From: Bacteroidales bacterium
GTDB taxonomy: Bacteria > Bacteroidota > Bacteroidia > Bacteroidales > Bacteroidaceae
Length of the DNA: 46,106 bases
Direction: 5' to 3'
Assembly (NCBI GenBank): GCA_030532685.1
Contig: JAUNKN010000016.1
Location: 1-46,106 of the forward strand
Below are positions 16,501 through 23,147 of the stretch, piece after piece; within the stretch, counting starts at the first letter, position 1; the number at the start of each line of letters is the position of its first letter. Position numbers and translations under genes: made by a program. The notes below the pieces were generated by a model that was not told where the DNA came from, ran no database searches, and was given only the letters and a program-made list of their open reading frames with translations.

Positions 16501-16532
16501 CAAAAATACAGTAAGGGAGCAAATCTGCCAAA
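16501..16532 (-). promoter_or_regulatory. Bacteroidetes-type promoter of the cyd operon
   Basis: On the minus strand TTTG (16529-16532), a 20-nt spacer and TATTTTTG (16501-16508) match the consensus. The -7 box is 33 nt from the DUF4492 ATG. It is divergent from the panC promoter, 78 nt away. Confidence 0.78.
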
Positions 16533-16609
16533 TGAAAATCCTATTTTATATCGTTTACGTATTTTTTTTGTGGCATCGCCCTTAACAAACGGCATTTGTC
16601 GGTACAAAA

Positions 16610-16641
16610 TTTGGCTTCCCCCCCCTAAGTTTGTACCTTTG
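16610..16641 (+). promoter_or_regulatory. Bacteroidetes-type promoter of panC-panD-nadD
   Basis: TTTG (16610-16613), a 20-nt spacer and TACCTTTG (16634-16641) are a perfect consensus match. The -7 box ends 17 nt before the panC ATG at 16659, implying a very short leader. Confidence 0.85.
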
Positions 16642-16658
16642 CACCGCAAAAAAAACGT

Positions 16659-17534
16659 ATGTCCAACATGAAAATCATACAACATATTGCTGACTTGCGC
16701 AATGCCATAGAAGAGGCGCGAACAGCTCATCGTACTGCTGATTTCTGCATAGGTTTTGTTCCCACAATGGGGGCTCTCCATGCAGGACACGCTTCGCTTA
16801 TCGCTCGCAGTGTGAAAGAATGTAGCCTCACGGTGGTGAGTGTTTTTGTCAATCCTACTCAGTTTAATGATCCAAAAGATTTGCGCAATTATCCTCGAAC
16901 CATGGAGGCCGATTGCGAGTTGATAGAAAGCCTTGGTGGAAACATCGTGTTTGCACCAACCGTGGAGGAGATGTATCCCGAAGTGGACAATCGCCAATTT
17001 TCCTATCCTCCCATTGATACTGTCATGGAAGGGGAAAAGCGTCCAGGGCATTTTAATGGAGTGTGTCAAATCGTATCGAAGCTTTTCGACGCCGTGCAAC
17101 CTAACCGCGCATATTTTGGCGAGAAGGATTTTCAACAGATAGCTGTGGTGCGTGCTATGGTGAATGATTTAGGCTATAACATTGAACTAGTGTCCTGTCC
17201 CATCGTACGTGAGAAAGATGGTTTGGCTATGTCCTCTCGAAACACGCTTTTATCTGTCGAAGAGCGACAAAAGGCTGTGCACATTAGTCAAGCCCTTTTT
17301 GAAAGCCGTTCATTCGTCCCTGGGCATCGCGTGGATGAGGTACATACTTTTGTCGTTGAAAAGCTAAATGCTATAGAAGGCTTAGAGGTCGAGTATTTCG
17401 ACATTGTCAATGCCGACACCCTACAAAGCATAACAAATTGGGACGAAGCTGAGCGTGTGCAAGGGTGTATCACCGTATTTTGTGGCACTCGCCCAGTGCG
17501 TCTTATCGACAATATCTCTTATAAGCCATCTTAA
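16659..17534 (+). CDS. panC: Pantoate--beta-alanine ligase
   Basis: This 291-residue cytoplasmic enzyme joins D-pantoate and beta-alanine with ATP to make pantothenate. Seen motifs are VPTMGALHAGH (about residues 33-43, the nucleotide-binding HxGH signature), GEKDFQQ (about 152-158) and SSRN (about residue 188), typical of PanC. A second in-frame Met (MKIIQ) lies three residues on; either start fits. It is followed after 3 nt by panD, whose product supplies its beta-alanine, so the two steps are co-expressed. Confidence 0.96.
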   Translation: MSNMKIIQHIADLRNAIEEARTAHRTADFCIGFVPTMGALHAGHASLIARSVKECSLTVVSVFVNPTQFNDPKDLRNYPRTMEADCELIESLGGNIVFAPTVEEMYPEVDNRQFSYPPIDTVMEGEKRPGHFNGVCQIVSKLFDAVQPNRAYFGEKDFQQIAVVRAMVNDLGYNIELVSCPIVREKDGLAMSSRNTLLSVEERQKAVHISQALFESRSFVPGHRVDEVHTFVVEKLNAIEGLEVEYFDIVNADTLQSITNWDEAERVQGCITVFCGTRPVRLIDNISYKPS

Positions 17535-17537
17535 ACT

Positions 17538-17888
17538 ATGATTCTGAGCATACTAAAATCTAAAATACACTGTGCTACCGTCACCGAGGCCAATCTTCAT
17601 TATATGGGAAGCATTACCATTGACGAAGCTCTGATGGAGGCGGCTAATCTTTTGGCTGGAGAGCAAGTCCATGTGGTCAATAACATGAATGGTGAGCGCA
17701 TTGAAACCTATGTGATACGCGGTGAACGTGGCAGTGGTTGCATCTGCTTAAATGGAGCTGCTGCGCGCAAGTTTCAACCAGGCGACGAGGTAATTATCAT
17801 GGCCTATGCTGGACTTTCGCCCGAAGAGGCTCGTACATTTGAGCCGCGTATCGTTTTTCCTCACGAAGGTAATCAGCTTCCACAATGA
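17538..17888 (+). CDS. panD: Aspartate 1-decarboxylase proenzyme
   Basis: The 116-residue proenzyme converts L-aspartate to beta-alanine for pantothenate synthesis. The self-cleavage site is visible at Gly24-Ser25 (HYMGSITID), where the Ser becomes the pyruvoyl group. The conserved CTHER-type substrate region is represented by [15 protein letters not shown]. The length is normal for the family. The stop codon overlaps the nadD start (ATGA), indicating translational coupling. Confidence 0.96.
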   Translation: MILSILKSKIHCATVTEANLHYMGSITIDEALMEAANLLAGEQVHVVNNMNGERIETYVIRGERGSGCICLNGAAARKFQPGDEVIIMAYAGLSPEEARTFEPRIVFPHEGNQLPQ

Positions 17889-18460
17889 AGCGAGTAGCTT
17901 TGTTGGGAGGCTCATTCAATCCGATTCATCTTGGACATATTGCTTTGGCCCAAGCTGTTGTTGAGCAGCAACTGGCTGATGAAGTATGGTTGGTGGTATC
18001 TCCTCAAAATCCTTTGAAACAAACGGCCGAGTTGCTGGATGAGCGAAAACGCTTGTTCTTGGTGCAAAAGGCGGTAGATGGTTTGGCGCATATTCACGTG
18101 TCGGAGATAGAATTTTTGCTCCCTAAGCCGAGCTACACTTGGCAAACCTTAGAAGCCCTTGCCACGCAATATCCCTCGTTTCATTTCTCTCTATTGATAG
18201 GAGGCGACAATTGGGCCAACTTTCGCAAATGGGCTCGTTGGGAGCAAATCCTTGAACGATATGAAATAATTGTATATCCTCGAGTCGGCTCTTCTATGCC
18301 ATCGCCTTTACCACAAAGCGTGCATCTACTTGAGGCTCCTTTGCACGAAGTGAGTAGTACTCAAGTTCGAGAAGCCATCGTCCATGGAGCTCCATTACAC
18401 ACTTTGCTTCCTGCTTGTATCATTGAAGATTGCAAGGCTTTTTATTGCCATGTGAAATAG
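17885..18460 (+). CDS. nadD: Nicotinate-nucleotide adenylyltransferase
   Basis: This 191-residue nucleotidyltransferase transfers AMP from ATP to nicotinate mononucleotide in NAD synthesis. Motifs are [12 protein letters not shown] (residues 7-18) and the C-terminal [11 protein letters not shown] segment (ISSTxIR-type), both diagnostic. It overlaps panD by 4 nt, so CoA and NAD precursor genes share one operon here. A terminator hairpin made from the family A repeat follows about 120 nt downstream. Confidence 0.94.
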   Translation: MKRVALLGGSFNPIHLGHIALAQAVVEQQLADEVWLVVSPQNPLKQTAELLDERKRLFLVQKAVDGLAHIHVSEIEFLLPKPSYTWQTLEALATQYPSFHFSLLIGGDNWANFRKWARWEQILERYEIIVYPRVGSSMPSPLPQSVHLLEAPLHEVSSTQVREAIVHGAPLHTLLPACIIEDCKAFYCHVK

Positions 18461-18561
18461 CCCTTTGCTAAAGGATAATAAATGGAGAAAAATTGCTGAT
18501 GGAGAGATTTTGTTAAATGTCTGTGAGATGTCTACTTTTTCTGCATATCACACAGTGAATC

Positions 18562-18618
18562 CTGCGTCCCATGTAGAAAATCCTACGTGGGACGTAGGAT
18601 TTTTTTCTTCCCACGTAG
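18562..18618. repeat. 21-nt-period array, three 15-nt cores (family A)
   Basis: Three 15-nt cores start at 18562, 18583 and 18604 with 6-nt spacers. The middle core is identical to that at 10064-10078, while the third is in reverse orientation (CTTCCCACGTAG). The array lies between the convergent nadD and tyrA genes. Confidence 0.8.
18578..18606 (+). terminator. Terminator of panC-panD-nadD
   Basis: A perfect 11-bp stem (18578-18588 with 18592-18602) has a GGG loop and continues into a T tract ending at 18606. It is formed by the central unit of the repeat array. Confidence 0.8.
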
Positions 18619-18642
18619 AATAAAATGCAACGTACTTAAAAG

Positions 18643-18709
18643 AGAAGAGCTATTACTTAGGCTCTTCTTCAGCCCACGCGCCCTGACACATTGTGTGCCA
18701 GGGCGCGTG
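18643..18709 (-). terminator. Tandem hairpins terminating the aromatic amino acid operon
   Basis: The first hairpin after tyrA pairs 18675-18685 with 18699-18709 (GC-rich, 11 bp plus an inner extension). The second pairs 18643-18650 with 18661-18668 and is followed on the minus strand by CTTTTAAG. Together they end leftward transcription. Confidence 0.65.
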
Positions 18710-18731
18710 TTTGTAGAGCAAAGAAAGGGTT

Positions 18732-19511
18732 TTATTGGCCTGCGATATTTCCTCGTATACGAGCAAGAAACTGAGAGAGTTTTGTTTCGTCTTTTTGTTC
18801 AATGATCTCGATGAGAGATTTCATTTCCTCACGAATTTGGCAGAGATGAGCAGGAGTGCAGGGGTTGAATAGAATTTCCCGCAAGAGTCCTTCATCCTCT
18901 CCAAGTACTCCTCGAGCTATTTTTAAGTGTCGCTTGAAAGTTGTTCCTGGAGCATCAAGATGCTTCATTACTGCGGCAAATACAAAGGTCGAGACAAAAG
19001 GAATGGAAAGCGAATAGGCCATTGTCTCGTCATGTTCTTCAAAAGTGTACTCCTCAAGATGCAAGCCCAGACGAGCATAAATGTCGCGGAAGAAGAGTCT
19101 CCCCATGTGATCGCCTTCGCTGATGATAATCGCATTTTCGCTCGAAAGGTTGCCCAAGTGAGCAAAGGTGGGACCAAACATCGGATGGGTAGAGACGTAG
19201 GGATGCCCGCAAGAAGCATAGTATTCCTTGAAGCCTGTTTTGACCGAAGCTATGTCCGAAAGAATACATTCAGGAGATAGGTAAGGCTTTACGTGTTCAA
19301 AGGTCGAGAGAGTGTGCTTGAGCGTAACGGCATTGATGACGAGATGGGGAGAAAATGCGCGAACTTCTTCGAGCGTTGTGAAGCGCTGCGTATTGTACAT
19401 AAAGCGCAATCGTTGCGCATTAATGTCATATACTGCGGTTTCATGATCGAACGAAAGTAGATCGGCAAAAAAGGCTCCCATCTTTCCTGCTCCGAGAATG
19501 AGTATTTTCAT
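18732..19511 (-). CDS. tyrA: Prephenate dehydrogenase
   Basis: This 259-residue cytoplasmic enzyme has an N-terminal Rossmann motif GAGKMG (residues 7-12) and the prephenate dehydrogenase segment STHPMFGPT (about residues 109-117). It oxidatively decarboxylates prephenate to 4-hydroxyphenylpyruvate on the Tyr branch. It has no fused chorismate mutase; that activity is on the upstream gene 12 nt away. It is the last gene of the four-gene operon controlled by the leader at 22681-22816. Confidence 0.93.
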   Translation of the reverse strand: MKILILGAGKMGAFFADLLSFDHETAVYDINAQRLRFMYNTQRFTTLEEVRAFSPHLVINAVTLKHTLSTFEHVKPYLSPECILSDIASVKTGFKEYYASCGHPYVSTHPMFGPTFAHLGNLSSENAIIISEGDHMGRLFFRDIYARLGLHLEEYTFEEHDETMAYSLSIPFVSTFVFAAVMKHLDAPGTTFKRHLKIARGVLGEDEGLLREILFNPCTPAHLCQIREEMKSLIEIIEQKDETKLSQFLARIRGNIAGQ

Positions 19512-19523
19512 TACGTAACGACT

Positions 19524-20591
19524 TTACTTGTTCATTACTTCCGATTGTTGAGCAATGCTTTCTTCATGTATGAGTTCGAATATGTCACGGACAAATGTCG
19601 GATTCATACCACACAAGCTCCCCTGTGCACCACGCTTGTCGAGAATTTCGGTGTAACGAGCCGTTTGCACGATGGTCAAGTTGTGCTCTTTCTTGTAAGT
19701 TCCAATTTCGCGGCTTATGCGCATACGTTTGGTCAACAATTCGAGCAAGGCATTGTCGCACTCGTCAATTTGTTTACGTAAAGACACAAGGCTTTCTGTC
19801 GTTTCGGCAACTTCACGGATGGTGAGCTTTTCGAGTATGAAGTCGAGCACATCGGGAGTTATCTGTTGAGCAGCGTCGCTCCACGCCGTATCGGGAGTAC
19901 AGTGGCTTTCCACAATGAGTCCTTCATAGCCCAAGTCCATGGCTTGCTGACAGAGAGGAGCAATTAGCTCGCGGCGCCCACCGATGTGCGAGGGATCGCC
20001 AAAAATGGGAAGATTGGGAATGCGACGACGCAGTTCAATAGGAATGTGCCAAAGGGGAGGATTGCGATAAATACGTTTGTCATAGCTGGAGAAACCGCGA
20101 TGAATGACCCCAAGACGCTTGATTCCGGCTTTGTTGAGGCGTTCTAATGCTCCAATCCAAAGCTCGATATCTGGATTCACAGGGTTTTTCACCAATACGG
20201 GAATATCTACTCCAATCAGCGCATCGGCCAGATCTTGCATGGCAAAAGGATTCACAACAGTGCGAGCTCCCACCCAAAGAAGGTCCACATCGTGTTTCAA
20301 AGCAGCCTCGACATGAGCTGGTGTAGCGACTTCGGTGGCGATGAGCATGCCCAGCTCGCGCTTTACACGCTGCAACCAAACAAGTCCTTTTTCGCCAATG
20401 CCTTCAAAACCACCTGGCTTGGTGCGAGGCTTCCATATTCCTGCACGAAATATCTTGATGCCTTTCTGCGCTAAAGTTGTGGCGGTAGCCATAACTTGTT
20501 CTTCGGTTTCGGCGGAACAAGGGCCCGCAATTACAAGAGGACGTTGAGCCTCGATACCTGGTAGATTGAGAGGAAGAATATGAAGATCCAT
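19524..20591 (-). CDS. Bifunctional DAHP synthase / chorismate mutase
   Basis: The 355-residue fusion has an N-terminal 3-deoxy-7-phosphoheptulonate synthase (AroF/KdsA-like barrel; IAGPCSAE at about residues 21-28, AGIWKPRTKPGGFEG, GDPSHIGGR). A C-terminal AroQ-type chorismate mutase spans about residues 262-350 (LRKQIDECDNALLELLTKRM). It therefore runs both the first step of the shikimate pathway and chorismate to prephenate. In related enzymes the mutase domain also mediates feedback by prephenate; this is known for the family, not visible here. It lies between the aminotransferase and tyrA with gaps of 15 and 12 nt. Confidence 0.95.
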   Translation of the reverse strand: MDLHILPLNLPGIEAQRPLVIAGPCSAETEEQVMATATTLAQKGIKIFRAGIWKPRTKPGGFEGIGEKGLVWLQRVKRELGMLIATEVATPAHVEAALKHDVDLLWVGARTVVNPFAMQDLADALIGVDIPVLVKNPVNPDIELWIGALERLNKAGIKRLGVIHRGFSSYDKRIYRNPPLWHIPIELRRRIPNLPIFGDPSHIGGRRELIAPLCQQAMDLGYEGLIVESHCTPDTAWSDAAQQITPDVLDFILEKLTIREVAETTESLVSLRKQIDECDNALLELLTKRMRISREIGTYKKEHNLTIVQTARYTEILDKRGAQGSLCGMNPTFVRDIFELIHEESIAQQSEVMNK

Positions 20592-20606
20592 GTGCGATTT
20601 GCTTAA

Positions 20607-21791
20607 TTATTGATGAGTAAATACTTGTTGTATACGTTGTAGAGCTTGTTGGAGCTTTTCTTCTGTAGCGCAGAGAGATATACGAATATATCGTGCTCCA
20701 TTACTGCCAAATATAAAGCCTGGAGTTAGGAATACTCTTGCTTCGTGTAGCACACGCTCGGTTAGACTTTCACAATCTGGAAGCTGCTCGGGGATGCGCC
20801 CCCAAAGGAACATTCCCACTTGGGTGGGAGCGTAGGAGCAACCGAGTGTCGTCATAATGGATTCGGCCAAAGCACGACGACGGGCATAGACATTGACATT
20901 ATATTCCTCGTGCCAACTATCTTCGTTGTCGATAGCGCTTGCGGCTGCAAGTTGAATGGCGCGGAATGTTCCTGAGTCGATGTTGCTTTTTACTTTGAGA
21001 ATCCAACTACAAAAATCGGCATTGGCGATGAGCATTCCTACGCGCCACCCTGGCATATTGTGGCTTTTGGACATAGAGTTGAATTCAATACAACAATCTT
21101 TGGCTCCCTCTACCTGTAAAATACTTAGTCGTTCTTTTCCAAGAATAAAAGAGTAGGGGTTGTCATTGACAATGACGATGCCGCGCTCTTGGGCAAAACG
21201 TACCAATCGCTCATAAGTATTGCGTTGAGCCCTTGCACCTGTAGGCATATTGGGATAGTTGACCCAAAGGATTTTCACTCTACTTGTATCTAAGGCTTCA
21301 AGCTGCTCGAAATCGGGCTGCCAATCTTGTTCGGGTAGCAGGTCATAATTTACGACTTCGGCTCCAAGTAGGCGAGACAGAGAGGTATAGGTGGGATAAC
21401 CAGGGTTAGGAACAAGTACTTGGTCACCAGGATTGACCAAGGCTAAGGTGGTGTGCAAAATTCCCTCTTTTGAACCTATAAGAGGAAGCACTTCGCTTTT
21501 TGCATCGAGCTGTACGTCAAACCATCGAGCATAAAATCGAGCAATCGCTTCGCGCAGCTCCGAGGTGCCTTGTGTGGGTTGATACCCATGTGTCGTGGGC
21601 TGCTGTGCAACATTGCAGAGCGTCTCAATGGTACGTGGCGAGGGGGGGAGGTCTGGGCTTCCAATACCAAGACTGATAACGTCCTTTCCCTCGGCATTCA
21701 TCTGGGCTACTTCTTTAAGTTTGCGCGAGAAGTAGTATTCTTGTACCTGTTCGAGACGGGTAGCTGGGATTATATTTTTGGTTGTGGACAT
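20607..21791 (-). CDS. Class I aminotransferase of Phe/Tyr synthesis
   Basis: This 394-residue PLP enzyme of fold type I shows the PLP-lysine motif SMSKSHNMPGWRVG (about residues 240-253) and an Asn-Asp PLP-contact region (IVNDNPYSF). The AspC/DAT family covers aromatic, aspartate and LL-diaminopimelate aminotransferases. Its position between pheA and the DAHP synthase fusion makes transamination of phenylpyruvate and hydroxyphenylpyruvate the likely role. Substrate range cannot be fixed from sequence. Confidence 0.88.
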   Translation of the reverse strand: MSTTKNIIPATRLEQVQEYYFSRKLKEVAQMNAEGKDVISLGIGSPDLPPSPRTIETLCNVAQQPTTHGYQPTQGTSELREAIARFYARWFDVQLDAKSEVLPLIGSKEGILHTTLALVNPGDQVLVPNPGYPTYTSLSRLLGAEVVNYDLLPEQDWQPDFEQLEALDTSRVKILWVNYPNMPTGARAQRNTYERLVRFAQERGIVIVNDNPYSFILGKERLSILQVEGAKDCCIEFNSMSKSHNMPGWRVGMLIANADFCSWILKVKSNIDSGTFRAIQLAAASAIDNEDSWHEEYNVNVYARRRALAESIMTTLGCSYAPTQVGMFLWGRIPEQLPDCESLTERVLHEARVFLTPGFIFGSNGARYIRISLCATEEKLQQALQRIQQVFTHQ

Positions 21792-21819
21792 ATCGTGTAC
21801 ACCAATGAAAAAAGAAAAA

Positions 21820-22650
21820 CTAAGGATAGGCTTGATATTCGCCGAGGATGCGTAATTGCTTGGTCAAAGGACGCACCGCATCTATACTCTGTCGATAACG
21901 AACAAAATCGTCATAAACAATATCCACATAAAATAAATATTGCCATTCTCTCCCAATGATAGGGAGCGATTGTATCTTGGTGAGGCTAATTTTGTAGAAA
22001 CTAAAAATGCTAAGTACCTGTGAAAGGGAACCTTCCTCGTGAGGAAGCGCGAAAACAATACTCGATTTGTTGGATTGACGAGTATCGCGCAGCTGATCGG
22101 CCGTCCAGGTATCGGCAAGAATTAAGAAGCGGGTAAAGTTGTGCTTGTTGTCTTCAATCGCACGCTCCAAAACTTTTAGGCCGTACAATTCGGCGGCATC
22201 GGCATGACAAATGGCAGCATGTCCTTGAAGTTGTTGGCGCGATATCATTTCGGCAGCCCCTGCGGTATCGTCGGTTTCGACCATTTTTAGGCGAGGATGC
22301 GTGGATAGATAATTGCGACATTGCATGAGAGCAACAGGGTGTGAGTGAACTTCTACGATATTGCTGATATCATCTTCGGGGAGGCACATTAGAGAGTGTT
22401 CTATATGCAATTTGTGTTCCCCCACGATGGCGGCTCCGCTGGCTCGTAAAAGCTCATAATTGTAGAGCAATGATCCTGCGATGGTGTTTTCTATAGCCAC
22501 CACACCAAGGCATTGGTTGTCAGCCTTAATAGCCGCGAAAACGTCCTCAAAGTTGCTGCACCATATCATGTCTAACTTCTCTTGCGAAAAATACTGATGG
22601 GCGGCAATATCGTGGAAGGAACCCTTAATGCCTTGTATCGCTACTTTCAT
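21820..22650 (-). CDS. pheA: Prephenate dehydratase
   Basis: This 276-residue cytoplasmic enzyme converts prephenate to phenylpyruvate. The catalytic domain starts with VAIQGIKGSFHDIAA and contains VVAIENTIAGSL (about residues 50-61) and TRFLIL (about residues 168-173), which match the TRF motif region. A C-terminal ACT domain follows (SSIVFALPHEEGSLSQVL, about residues 196-213), normally the site of Phe feedback. No chorismate mutase domain is fused. It is the first structural gene of the operon, about 30 nt behind an attenuator terminator, and its own ATG is at 22650. Confidence 0.95.
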   Translation of the reverse strand: MKVAIQGIKGSFHDIAAHQYFSQEKLDMIWCSNFEDVFAAIKADNQCLGVVAIENTIAGSLLYNYELLRASGAAIVGEHKLHIEHSLMCLPEDDISNIVEVHSHPVALMQCRNYLSTHPRLKMVETDDTAGAAEMISRQQLQGHAAICHADAAELYGLKVLERAIEDNKHNFTRFLILADTWTADQLRDTRQSNKSSIVFALPHEEGSLSQVLSIFSFYKISLTKIQSLPIIGREWQYLFYVDIVYDDFVRYRQSIDAVRPLTKQLRILGEYQAYP

Positions 22651-22680
22651 GTTGCTGCTAAGAACTTAAAAAACTACTAT

Positions 22681-22715
22681 AAAAAATATCCCGCTTCCAG
22701 GAGAGGAGCGGGATA
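22681..22715 (-). terminator. Attenuator terminator hairpin before pheA
   Basis: A perfect 9-bp GC-rich stem (22687-22695 with 22707-22715) has an 11-nt loop and is followed on the minus strand by six T (22681-22686). It lies 30 nt upstream of the pheA ATG and downstream of the promoter. It therefore cannot be the terminator of the upstream EF-G gene, which has its own at 23005-23035. Confidence 0.85.
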
Positions 22716-22732
22716 CTATTTTTGTGTTTGCA

Positions 22733-22816
22733 TTAATCACATTGGCCTACAACGTCCCGCTTCGCTTGTGGAGCAAAGTAATAATAGTAAAAGGAAGGAG
22801 CGTAGAACGTTGTCAT
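22733..22816 (-). CDS. Phe/Tyr-rich leader peptide of the pheA operon
   Basis: This is a 27-residue ORF (ATG at 22814-22816, TAA at 22733-22735), too short for routine gene callers. Residues 4-14 read FYAPSFYYYYF, so eight of eleven are Phe or Tyr, including Tyr x4 in a row. It begins about 30 nt downstream of a consensus promoter and ends 17 nt before the terminator hairpin. The peptide itself is unlikely to act; its translation would sense charged tRNA-Phe and tRNA-Tyr. The operon downstream makes exactly these two amino acids, which is strong independent support. Confidence 0.88.
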   Translation of the reverse strand: MTTFYAPSFYYYYFAPQAKRDVVGQCD

Positions 22817-22845
22817 TTGTAAGCGTGTACTAATATTTCTGCGGA

Positions 22846-22876
22846 CAAAAGTACGGCTTTCTTTTGAAAACCCAAA
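22846..22876 (-). promoter_or_regulatory. Bacteroidetes-type promoter of the pheA operon
   Basis: On the minus strand TTTG (22873-22876), a 19-nt spacer and TACTTTTG (22846-22853) are a perfect match to TTTG-N19-TAnnTTTG. The expected transcript start near 22840 gives a leader RNA of about 160 nt ending at the attenuator U tract. Confidence 0.85.
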
Positions 22877-23004
22877 GAAAATAAAAGAAAATGTGACAAG
22901 CCTCGGATTTCTTTGAGAAGAAAAACGTGTACGAACATCTGAACACTAAGGTGGAGGGATTACTTTTTTAACCATTTCAAAAGGAAAAGAGGATAGAAAA
23001 GTAA

Positions 23005-23035
23005 GGTTCGCCTCTCATAAAGAGAGAGGCGAACC
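23005..23035 (-). terminator. Terminator after the EF-G paralogue
   Basis: A perfect 12-bp stem (23005-23016 with 23024-23035) has a 7-nt loop and is followed on the minus strand by TTACTTTTC. It lies about 110 nt beyond the EF-G2 stop codon. Nothing else is recognised between here and the pheA promoter. Confidence 0.7.
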
Positions 23036-23147
23036 GAATGATAAATGTTTGAAATAGCCCCTGCACCACAGCGCTTCCTATAGGAGAAAAGAAATTATAG
23101 GGACTTTCGACCAGCAGTAGCTATTTCTTCTCATGAGCGAGGAGTCG

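Larger units (their letters stand above)
22681..22816 (-). promoter_or_regulatory. Phe/Tyr transcription attenuator upstream of pheA
   Basis: Reading the minus strand, the leader ORF is followed by alternative RNA structures. Segment 1 (ACAACGTTC, 22805-22813) can pair with segment 2 (GGACGTTGT, 22749-22757). AGCGGGA just inside segment 2 (22755-22761) can instead pair perfectly with TCCCGCT (22695-22689 region on the plus strand arm 22707-22715). That arm is the 5' half of the terminator. If the ribosome stalls at the Phe/Tyr codons it covers segment 1, frees segment 2, forms the antiterminator and permits pheA transcription. Otherwise the terminator forms. The arrangement is seen in the sequence; the mechanism is inferred from known trp/phe/his attenuators. 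Confidence 0.82.

Noticed and set aside
16488-17135. 215-codon minus-strand frame antisense to panC
   Set aside because: Fully inside panC on the other strand, with panC carrying clear catalytic motifs and a perfect promoter.
22681-22715. Hairpin as the terminator of the EF-G2 gene
   Set aside because: It is more than 430 nt from that stop codon, lies downstream of the pheA promoter, and EF-G2 has a closer hairpin at 23005-23035.
22582-22833. Plus-strand open frame of 83 codons antisense to the pheA leader and start
   Set aside because: It overlaps the attenuator and the pheA N-terminus on the opposite strand and has no recognisable features; the leader structure explains the sequence better.
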